A model generated the notes under the pieces. That model saw only the letters and a program-made list of their open reading frames with translations. It had not been told where the DNA came from and ran no database searches. Made by a program: the position numbers and the translations under genes. From CAZTGZ01 sp044339595 (GTDB lineage Bacteria; Bacteroidota; Bacteroidia; NS11-12g; UBA9320), in the NCBI GenBank assembly GCA_044339595.1, contig JBIIVF010000050.1, positions 1-15,399 on the forward strand: a DNA stretch of 15,399 nt, written 5' to 3'. Shown here piece after piece: positions 7,066 to 14,800 of the stretch. Positions within the stretch are counted from its first letter, which is position 1. Each line of letters begins with the position of its first letter.

Positions 7066-7084
7066 TCAGCATTTCTAATGCTGA
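7066..7084 (-). terminator. Hairpin just after the dehydrogenase stop codon
   Basis: TCAGCATT and AATGCTGA form a perfect 8-bp stem around a 3-base loop, beginning 7 bases after the TAA of the minus-strand dehydrogenase gene. The position suits a transcript-end or 3'-stabilising hairpin, but the minus strand continues AACGAATAAG with no U-tract, so an intrinsic terminator is uncertain. Confidence 0.4.
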
Positions 7085-7091
7085 TTCTGGG

Positions 7092-8183
7092 TTAATGGAA
7101 GGGGATGTTCATTTTTTTGCTGAGATTTTCGAGGTCGGATACCACTTTATCGATGACCGGAATGCCATGCTGTATTCTTTCTACTCGATAAAGGTGTTCC
7201 GGTTCGCCTGGAATAATCACCGGATTTTCAGGGTCTGCGGCTTTGGCAGATTTAAATCGATGGATCCACTTTTCGATATTTTGGTTGAATTCATCGAGGT
7301 CTCTAAACGCTTCAATGTTCAATACACCGAAGAAATGTCCCAATCCTTTGCCAGGCATATTAGGAGCCAAAGGCAAAAAGCTCACGAAGGGAGGCACCCA
7401 AGGACCGTAATTGGCCCCTGACAATACCGCACTGAGAATATCCACCACCGAAGCGAGGGCATATCCTTTGTGGCTGCCATTTTCAGAGGTTCCGCCCAAT
7501 GGGAGCAGAGCTCCACCGTCTTTTAAGTCAGACGCATGTTGGGTCGGGTTCCCGTTTTTGTCTTGCAGCCAACCCAAAGGCAAGGGTTTATTTTGTCTTT
7601 CAGCAATTTCTAATTTTCCATTGGCCGCTGCTGAAGTAGCCAAATCGGCTACAAAGGGTGGATATTTTCCTCCCGGAATGGCATAACACATCGGATTGGT
7701 GCCCAACATTCTTTCGGCACTGAAAGTGGGCGCGACCAAAGGACTGGCGTTGGTCATAGAAATTCCAATCATATTTTGGTCCACCGCCTTTAACGCATGA
7801 TAAGCGGCTATCCCAAAATGATTGGAATTGCCGGCCGAAATAAAGGCGCATCCTGTTTTTTGCGCTTTTTCTATGGCCAGATCCATACAATAAGGCCCTA
7901 CCACAAGTCCTAAACCACCATCTCCATCTACCGTGGCGGCAGATAACATCGATTTGGTAATTGTAATTTGGGGTTTGGTGTTGATTCGGCCGTTTTCCCA
8001 AAGGCGCACATATCCCGACAATCGGGCCACACCATGAGAGTCGATTCCCCGCAAATCAGCTTCTACCAATACATCTGCTGCTTGTACTGCATCCGCTTCG
8101 GAACAACCTATGCTGAGAAAAACCGTTTGGCAAAAGTTTCTCAGTTGCAAATCAGAAAAAGTATGAAAAGAATGAGCCGTCAT
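7092..8183 (-). CDS. LDH2/MDH2-family NAD(P)-dependent 2-hydroxyacid dehydrogenase
   Basis: A 363-residue member of the malate/L-lactate dehydrogenase family that is structurally unrelated to classical LDH. The family motif RGIDSHGVARL gives the catalytic His50. GNSNHFG (118-124), ISMTNASPLVAP and MLGTNP (159-164) form the unusual NAD(P)-binding and active-site region, and GSHKGYALA is the conserved C-terminal glycine-rich segment. Members act on malate, lactate, ureidoglycolate, diketogulonate or similar 2-hydroxy/2-keto acids; the substrate cannot be fixed from sequence. I chose the ATG at 8183 (MTAHSFHTFSDLQL). The frame stays open to 8369, but the extra 62 residues have no family similarity and would overlap the divergent sigma-factor promoter and start. 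CAAAAATA at 8195-8202 reads TATTTTTG on the minus strand, a possible -7 box very close to the start. Confidence 0.93.
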   Translation of the reverse strand: MTAHSFHTFSDLQLRNFCQTVFLSIGCSEADAVQAADVLVEADLRGIDSHGVARLSGYVRLWENGRINTKPQITITKSMLSAATVDGDGGLGLVVGPYCMDLAIEKAQKTGCAFISAGNSNHFGIAAYHALKAVDQNMIGISMTNASPLVAPTFSAERMLGTNPMCYAIPGGKYPPFVADLATSAAANGKLEIAERQNKPLPLGWLQDKNGNPTQHASDLKDGGALLPLGGTSENGSHKGYALASVVDILSAVLSGANYGPWVPPFVSFLPLAPNMPGKGLGHFFGVLNIEAFRDLDEFNQNIEKWIHRFKSAKAADPENPVIIPGEPEHLYRVERIQHGIPVIDKVVSDLENLSKKMNIPFH

Positions 8184-8243
8184 GTGTTTTTTTGCAAAAA
8201 TAAGGGCAACCAATCCTGTCAGACGACTTTTGAGAACAAATTT

Positions 8244-8251
8244 TAACTTTG
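8244..8251 (+). promoter_or_regulatory. Candidate -7 box of the sigma-factor operon
   Basis: TAACTTTG is an exact match to the Bacteroidota TAnnTTTG box, 74 bases before the sigma-factor ATG. The nearest TTTG upstream (8229-8232) is only 11 bases away, shorter than the usual spacing of about 19. It may therefore be recognised without a -33 box or by a different sigma factor, including the one encoded here. This 142-bp divergent region is the only upstream control region for the four-gene operon. Confidence 0.4.
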
Positions 8252-8325
8252 ATGCAACAAAAAACACCTGGAGCGACTCTAATTTGAAAAATCCATTTAA
8301 CAGCAAAGAATCCGGGAAAGCATCC

Positions 8326-8859
8326 ATGAACGAGGAGGAACTGATCAAGTGTTGCTTGAAGGAGAACATTGCATGTCAAAAAAAATTATACGATCAATAT
8401 TCAGGTAAGATGTTCGCAGTTTGTCTCCGTTATACCAATACCCGCGAAGATGCTGAGGATGCATTGCAAGAGGCCTTTGTGCGCATATTTGACAATTTGC
8501 CAAAGTTTAGATTTGAAGGATCATTTGAAGGATGGATGCGCAGAATTACCGTGCATACCGTGCTGAGATATATCCAAAAGCAAACGCCCTTGCAATTTGC
8601 AGAAGATACCGCCTCCATTAAAGTGGCTGATACACAAGAGAATGTACTTGGACAGCTCAATGAAAAAGATTTATTAAAATTGATTACCACCTTGCCTCCT
8701 GGATATCGGGTTGTATTTAATATGTATGTGATAGAAGGATATTCACATGCGGAAATTGGAGATGCTTTGGGTATTTCGGAAGGAACTTCCCGGTCACAAT
8801 TTTCAAGATCTAGAAAACACTTGCAACATTTAATCGAACAATTGTATCATATAGGATAA
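8326..8859 (+). CDS. ECF-type RNA polymerase sigma factor
   Basis: A 177-residue group 4 (extracytoplasmic function) sigma-70 factor. Region 2 spans about 18-85, with the core-binding segment Y-T-N-T-R-E-D-A-E-D-A-L-Q-E-A-F-V-R-I-F (36-55) and F-E-G-S-F-E-G-W-M-R-R-I-T (63-75). Region 4 spans about 112-170, with LPPGYRVVFNMYVIEGYSH (123-141) and the helix-turn-helix HAEIGDALGISEGTSRSQ (141-158). The ATG at 8326 gives the normal family N-terminus M-N-E-E-E-L-I-K; the frame is open upstream to 8182 but that part has no sigma similarity and crosses the promoter region. It is the first gene of a four-gene operon, 23 bp before a membrane-spanning protein that is the natural candidate for its partner or regulator. 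No classical zinc anti-sigma gene is present. Confidence 0.95.
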   Translation: MNEEELIKCCLKENIACQKKLYDQYSGKMFAVCLRYTNTREDAEDALQEAFVRIFDNLPKFRFEGSFEGWMRRITVHTVLRYIQKQTPLQFAEDTASIKVADTQENVLGQLNEKDLLKLITTLPPGYRVVFNMYVIEGYSHAEIGDALGISEGTSRSQFSRSRKHLQHLIEQLYHIG

Positions 8860-8882
8860 TCGCACCATTTAAAATCAGAGAA

Positions 8883-10286
8883 GTGGAAAATATTTTTAAA
8901 AATAAATTAGCAGAATACTCGGAGCAACCGCCCGCCCATGTGTGGGACAGGATTGCCGAGAAGCGGTCGGCCAAGCATATTTGGTGGAACCATCTTCGCC
9001 TTAATTTGGCGCGTTATGCAGCCTTGGTTGTTTTCTCGGGAGCGGCAGTTGCTTTTGTGTTAAATAACCTTCCTTTGGAAGAGAAACACTCTAACTTGAA
9101 GAATCAACAGGTTGAAAATAGCCCTGCAATAGTTCAGAAAGAAATTGCGAAAGAAGATAAAACTGCCATCACAAAATCTGCTGAGCTGCCTGCTTCGAAT
9201 TCAGAAAAGATGAACGGAACCGAAAAAAGTCTTTTCACAGAGGGAAATTCTACATCGAATTTACCCGGAAATCAAAAACCGGTCAATTCAAAGAGAACCG
9301 ACCGTACTTTACCACAAAACAATGACAAGGTTGAAAGGCAAGAACCTAAAGTGGATCCCATCCAAAATACCCCTGAATTTGTAGATCAAGATGTAACTGA
9401 AGTGCCACAAGCAGTTAAACCCATCGAAAAACCGGAAGAAATCATCATCGTTGAAACGCCCAAAGAGAATATCGATCCTAAAGACCCTATTGCACAAGAG
9501 CCAGTGGTAAAGGATTCTAAAGAAGAAAATCTTGAATTGGTACCGGCAAAAAAGGGAAATAACGTAAACGAACTATCTCCCCTTAAATCGTGGGGAATCG
9601 AGATGATTTATGGTCCATATTGGGGCATGACCCAACTTCAGGGTGAGGATAATTCCCTGATGAAGATGCGCAAAGAGAGCGAGTCTGTAGTTGCCGGCTG
9701 GACCGGTGCCATCCGATTAAGCAAGCAATTGAACCAACACTGGGAAGTACAATCCGGTGTAGCTTTGACCACCCGGATGGAGCAAATTCATCAGCAGGTG
9801 GTAAAATCATATCAAAAAATGGAGCTGAAGGAAACATTTGTAACCGTCTATCATCCCGTTTTGCCTCCTATGATGCGTAAGGTGACCGATACCAGTTATG
9901 TTGAAGTGACCGAAAAGCACCTACGCAACCGTCAAAATCAATATACTACTGTTTCTATTCCCTTGATTTTCAAGTATAACTATTACTTCAACCGTTGGTC
10001 TATATTTACATCTGCGGGTGTTCTGGCCGATTTGCATGCTTACCGAAATGCCGAGATTTTAAATGAGAGCGGAGATTTTGTGAATGGCAGTCAAGTTTTT
10101 GCCAACAAGCTGAACAGTAGGTTGTTCTTATCTACCGGTGTTAAATGGAAAGCAGGAACACATTGGAGCATTTTGGCAGAACCTATGATGACTATCGGCT
10201 TGAACAATCAGGCTAAATCTGATTATACCTTGATTCAAAGAGAAAAAGGATATGGCGTTACTGCCGGTATCCGTTACGATTTCTAA
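8883..10286 (+). CDS. Inner-membrane-anchored protein with periplasmic linker and C-terminal outer-membrane-barrel-like domain (putative sigma-factor partner)
   Basis: A 467-residue protein starting at GTG; no nearby ATG exists and the N-terminus FKNKLAEYSEQPPAHVWDRI is a motif I recall from Bacteroidota proteins encoded beside ECF sigma factors. Layout: residues 1-43 probably cytoplasmic and basic; one hydrophobic span at about 44-62 (ARYAALVVFSGAAVAFVL begins at 43); a linker at 63-235 rich in Lys, Glu, Asn and Pro with no predicted fold; then a beta-rich domain at 236-467 beginning SWGIEMIYGPYWGMTQL. That domain contains amphipathic strands (YTTVSIPLIFKYNYYF, RWSIFTSAGVLADL) and ends YGVTAGIRYDF, with the terminal Phe typical of outer-membrane proteins. 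It follows the sigma gene by 23 bp, and its TAA overlaps the next ATG by one base. I infer a role in envelope signalling. No Cys-His zinc anti-sigma motif is present. Confidence 0.75.
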   Translation: MENIFKNKLAEYSEQPPAHVWDRIAEKRSAKHIWWNHLRLNLARYAALVVFSGAAVAFVLNNLPLEEKHSNLKNQQVENSPAIVQKEIAKEDKTAITKSAELPASNSEKMNGTEKSLFTEGNSTSNLPGNQKPVNSKRTDRTLPQNNDKVERQEPKVDPIQNTPEFVDQDVTEVPQAVKPIEKPEEIIIVETPKENIDPKDPIAQEPVVKDSKEENLELVPAKKGNNVNELSPLKSWGIEMIYGPYWGMTQLQGEDNSLMKMRKESESVVAGWTGAIRLSKQLNQHWEVQSGVALTTRMEQIHQQVVKSYQKMELKETFVTVYHPVLPPMMRKVTDTSYVEVTEKHLRNRQNQYTTVSIPLIFKYNYYFNRWSIFTSAGVLADLHAYRNAEILNESGDFVNGSQVFANKLNSRLFLSTGVKWKAGTHWSILAEPMMTIGLNNQAKSDYTLIQREKGYGVTAGIRYDF

Positions 10287-11782
10287 TGAAAATATTCAGA
10301 CTCCATATCGCAACTTTATTATTGATGGCTTCTACAGCAGTCCATGCACAAGTTTCCGCCGGAAAGTTGAATGGAGGTGCTGTGATCAGCATCAAGGCGA
10401 ATGGTGTTTTATTTTCGGATGAAACCAATGCGCCGTCATTTAAATTGCCGGAATTCCAAAATCAATCGCTTGCAGGATTCGGTACTTTCTGGATTTCTGC
10501 TTTGAACAAGGATGGTAAAAATCTTCAAACCGCGGCCACAGGCACCAACGCACCGGAGTTTTGGTCTGGTCCTATCGATACTTTTACCGGCAAATCGAAA
10601 TCGCCGGATGCATGGAATAAAGTTTGGCTAGCCAATTGGAGTGAAATCGAGAACCATAGAAAGAATTTTGAACAAACCAACTATTCAGTACCGCAAAACA
10701 TTGCTCAATGGCCGGGTAATTCAGCATCCGGAGAAGGACTTCCTGCCATTTTAGCCCCGTATTACGATTGGAATAAAGATGGGCAATATACTCCCCAACA
10801 GGGAGATTATCCATCCATTCAAGGCAATGACGCGGCGTATCTCATGTACAATGATGAATATGGTGAGCACGCGGCCAGTCAATCGATTCCGATGAAGGCT
10901 CAAGTGCAGCAATTGGTGTATGATTTAAACGAAAATGCCTTCGTGATTGAAGCATACATCCGCAACAGGTCGGACGAAGATTGGAAAGATGCTTATTTTG
11001 GATTTTATACAGATTTGACATTGGGAAATACCCAAGATAATTATGCTGCCTCTATAGCCGATAAAAATGTAGTGATTGGTTATAATGGCGATAATTTAGA
11101 TGAAGGGACCCTTGGATATGGATCATTATTGCCTTATTTCGGTATAGGGTGGCTCAACCAAAAAAGTCATTCTTCCATGATATTTCATGACACCGGAACG
11201 TTTAGGACTTTTAACAATTCCACTGAACTTCGCAATATCATGATGGGCAAGTTGGCATCAGGGATGCAGAAACACGGCAAAAGCAATTTTGCTTACCCCG
11301 GAAAAAGTGATTTGGCCAATACCGGCCTTGAAATTTCTGAAGAAACAGCCGGAAATTTGCCGGGTAGAAGAAAGATATTGAATGTAGTCGGTCCATTTCA
11401 AATTCCGGTGAACGGATATGTGAAGCTAGAGCTGTCGGTATTTGGAGGCGTTTCAAATCAGCCTCAATCAGCCGCTTCAGAACATTGGAATCGGATAACC
11501 AATGAATTCAATTCAAATCTTGGCGCAAGGAAAACTGCGTTGAAATCAAGCAGGGTTTATCCCAATCCGTTTTGTTTGGGTGGTAAAGTGCACATTCAAT
11601 CGCAAAATCAAGAAGATTATCAATTATTGATGTATGATTGCAAAGGGAATTTGGTGAAACAACTTCATTCAGCCGGCACGGAAACAGAAATGGATACCGA
11701 CGGATTGAATGCCGGTTTGTATTTTATAAATATCCAGGGCAATTATATTTCAGAAACACATAAAATCGTAATCAAAAATTAG
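10286..11782 (+). CDS. T9SS-exported surface protein with type A C-terminal sorting domain
   Basis: A 498-residue secreted protein. Signal peptide: M-K-I-F-R, a hydrophobic core, and cleavage near A-V-H-A/Q-V (after residue 21). The body (about 25-410) has the sequence signature of a family common in Bacteroidota: F-W-S-G-P-I-D near 92-98, W-N-K-V-W-L near 110-115, N-I-A-Q-W-P-G near 138-144, then APYYDWNKDGQYTPQQGDYP (157-176), where D-x-N-x-D-G-x-Y resembles a calcium-binding loop. From VYPNPF (424-429) to GLYFINIQ and HKIVIKN is a typical type A sorting domain, which directs passage through the type IX secretion system and is normally cleaved off. The start overlaps the preceding stop by one base (TAATG). 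The function of the body is unknown; a structural or adhesive surface role is likely. Confidence 0.86.
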   Translation: MKIFRLHIATLLLMASTAVHAQVSAGKLNGGAVISIKANGVLFSDETNAPSFKLPEFQNQSLAGFGTFWISALNKDGKNLQTAATGTNAPEFWSGPIDTFTGKSKSPDAWNKVWLANWSEIENHRKNFEQTNYSVPQNIAQWPGNSASGEGLPAILAPYYDWNKDGQYTPQQGDYPSIQGNDAAYLMYNDEYGEHAASQSIPMKAQVQQLVYDLNENAFVIEAYIRNRSDEDWKDAYFGFYTDLTLGNTQDNYAASIADKNVVIGYNGDNLDEGTLGYGSLLPYFGIGWLNQKSHSSMIFHDTGTFRTFNNSTELRNIMMGKLASGMQKHGKSNFAYPGKSDLANTGLEISEETAGNLPGRRKILNVVGPFQIPVNGYVKLELSVFGGVSNQPQSAASEHWNRITNEFNSNLGARKTALKSSRVYPNPFCLGGKVHIQSQNQEDYQLLMYDCKGNLVKQLHSAGTETEMDTDGLNAGLYFINIQGNYISETHKIVIKN

Positions 11783-11801
11783 CCAACAAATTATATAAAC
11801 C

Positions 11802-14800
11802 ATGACAAAACACGTACTCAATATTATGGAAACTATAAAAAGTAAATTCATGAAATCTATGGGGCTGGCAGCCGTTTTTCTGCTTGTATTTTTGGGAATT
11901 TCGGACCGGGCAAGTGCCACTCACGTTATGGGGGCCGACATCACATATCGATGTATTTCAAATTTGAAATTTGAAATTACGGTGAAGTATTACCGAAGCT
12001 GCAAGGGTGTGCCATTTAGCAATCCGAGCAGTGAAACTTCCGTACGTTGCGTGAGCGGAAGTGGCTCTGCATCTATGTCTCTTAATTTAAAAACCATTCG
12101 TGACGTAACGCCGGTATGTTCTAAGGAACCATCGCGTTGTAATCCAAAAAACACCTGGGGAACCGGTGAAGGGATTGAAGAACACGAATATGTAACTACG
12201 ATAGATTTTAACCAATCTACCTATTCCGCCCTGAGGGCTTGCTGTAAGGTGAGGATTCAAACCGGTCAGTGCTGCAGAAACAGTGATATCACAACGGGGG
12301 CCGCCAATGCCAACTTTTACACTTTTGCTGAGTTGGATCTTTGCAAAGCCCCATGCAACACTTCACCATCGTTGACTTCAGAGCCTATGGGTTTCTTGTG
12401 CTGCAATCAGCCATTCTTTTTCAACAATGGTGCGTCTGATACATCAAATTTTGATTCGCTGTCGTATTCATTTGTGAGTCCACTATCTGGAGCAAATTCG
12501 AATATCGGTTACAGCGGCAGCTATTCTAAGGATGCACCCTTTGCCGCCTACTGGCCGGGTACTTTGAAATACCCTTATGCAAACGCAAACGCCAATCCAC
12601 CGATTGGTATTACCTTGGATGCTGAATCAGGTGATATGATTTTTACCCCAACCAAATGTGATGAAATTACCGTTGCGGTATTGCAGGTAAACGAATGGCG
12701 AAAAGACTCGACCGGAAAGTGGGAGATCATCGGAATCACCCGAAGGGACATGCAGTTCATCACCAAAACCTGTCCCTCCAACAATCCGCCGATTATCAAT
12801 GGGCCCTATGCCTATAAAACCTGCGCGGGTGAACGTATTTGTTTTAACATCACAACCGATGATAAGGTGTTTACCCCGCCGCCACCGCTTCCCAAACCAC
12901 CACCGGATACCGTTCGGGTAAGTTGGAACCGAGGTATTCCCGGGGCAACTTTTGAAGTGATTGATAAAACAGCACTCCATCAGACCGGTAAATTCTGCTG
13001 GACGCCGCTAGAAAATCAGGCATCGGATCTTCCTTATCAGTTCACTGTAACCGGTCGTGATGATGCATGTCCTTTGAATGCGGTTACCGTTCGTTCTTTC
13101 CGTGTGACCGTAAAGCCACGCGCTTTAGCAGAACGAAATGTAGATACCCTTCCCTGCGGAATTTATTCAGTCGAGAGTAAACCGGCTGAGAACTTCAGGG
13201 GAACCCCGAGTTATGTGTGGCAACTGTTGGATAAAGACGGGTTGATCGTATTTGATAAAAAGACTGCCTATTTTCAATCTACGGGAGCGTTTTTGAGCAG
13301 CAAACAGTTTGATACGATCCGCTTCAGAAAAGGCGGCACGTATATCATTCAGCATACCATCAATAACAAACCGAATGATTGTCCGAAGACGTATTACGAT
13401 ACTTTGATTGTACCGCCTTTGATGGATGTAACCATGGCTTTTGGTCCGGATACATTTGTATGTGCCGGTACCACATTGAGACTACAAACCCAAGTAGTAA
13501 ACGGCATCCCGCCGATTAAATATCAGTGGGGAACACCCATCCAACAAAACCCTGCCGACACCCTTCCTTACAAAGATTTGCAAGTGCCGGGATGGCAAAC
13601 AGACACCTCCTTGTCGGTAATCATCACCGATAAAAACAAGTGCCAGAGTTGGGATACCATTAAAATCTATTTAAAGCCAAATCCTTATGTGAACATCGGA
13701 CCGGATTTAAGGATTTGTACCTATGACTCCGTGCTGATTATACCGAATGACAGCTTGGCCTATTGGGATGATCCCCGCGATACCGCAGAATATAGAATTA
13801 GACAGGGAGATACCTTGTGGTACGAATGGACCCGTGATGGCAATCCAATCAGTACCGAAAGAGATATGAGAACAAGCCTGAAAGGGGTTTATACCTTGAA
13901 GGTAGTCGATAGTTTGGGATGTTCGGCCATTGATACCATGATATTGCATGTTAACGATACGGTTACCGCCTTTGCCGGACCGGATCAGGTGCTGTGTTGG
14001 AATGACAGTTTAACGCTCACCGCCATGGGATTGGATACCTTTGGAAATGGCAAATCCGGCACCTACCGATGGTGGGATGTCTCGAGCAATGCACCGGGCA
14101 GAATTAACAAAGGCACCGGGCAAATCTTGAAATTCCCGATAAAGGTAACCACTGACTTTCAGTTAGAGTTATATGTAAAGGAAGATACCACTACCTGTTA
14201 TCATTCAGATTTGATGAATGTAAAGGTCAACGCCTTGCCGGTACTGACCTTGCCTAAAGACCAATCGGTATGCTGTGATGCGGGAGATATTAAATTGAAC
14301 TTGTTATCGCCCACACCTGCGCCGTCAGGAGGGAATTGGTATTGCACCAAGTTGCCTTCGAGTGTAGTTTTTGGAAATACCTTTGCCACAGCCAGTGTTT
14401 GTGATCCGAATAATAAAACGAGCTGGTTTGTAACTTATCAGTACACAGATCCAACTACGACTTGCACCAATCGTGACTCTATGCGCATCGTCGTAAATCC
14501 TTTGCCTAGAGTTACTTTGAAGGAAGGCTACTACTGTCAGGATTTGCAAAAAACCAAACTGATCAAACACGTATTACAACCGGGTAATCCCAATTTGGGA
14601 ACCCAGGAATGGAAATGCGTGGATTGCAGAGGCTACAAAGAATCAGATTTGATCAAGAATGTAGGTTCTCCATTATTCCCGGATTATGAATTAAACTTTG
14701 ATTTAACTACCATGAATTTGGGCGCAAAAAATGAAGACACTTTGTTTTTGGAGTTCAGCTTCATCGACGGATCGGGTTGTCGCAACAGAGATACCACGTT

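Noticed and set aside
8182..8325. Upstream extension of the sigma-factor frame
   Set aside because: The ATG at 8326 gives the normal ECF N-terminus and length; the upstream part reads through the promoter region and lacks sigma similarity.
8184..8369. N-terminal extension of the LDH2-type dehydrogenase to an ATG at 8369
   Set aside because: The extra residues are not family-like and would cover the divergent promoter region and the sigma-factor start.
11955..11970. Perfect 16-bp palindrome ATTTCAAATTTGAAAT near the start of the giant gene
   Set aside because: It lies inside well-formed coding sequence (I-S-N-L-K-F-E-I) in AT-rich codons; I consider it chance, though a binding site cannot be excluded.
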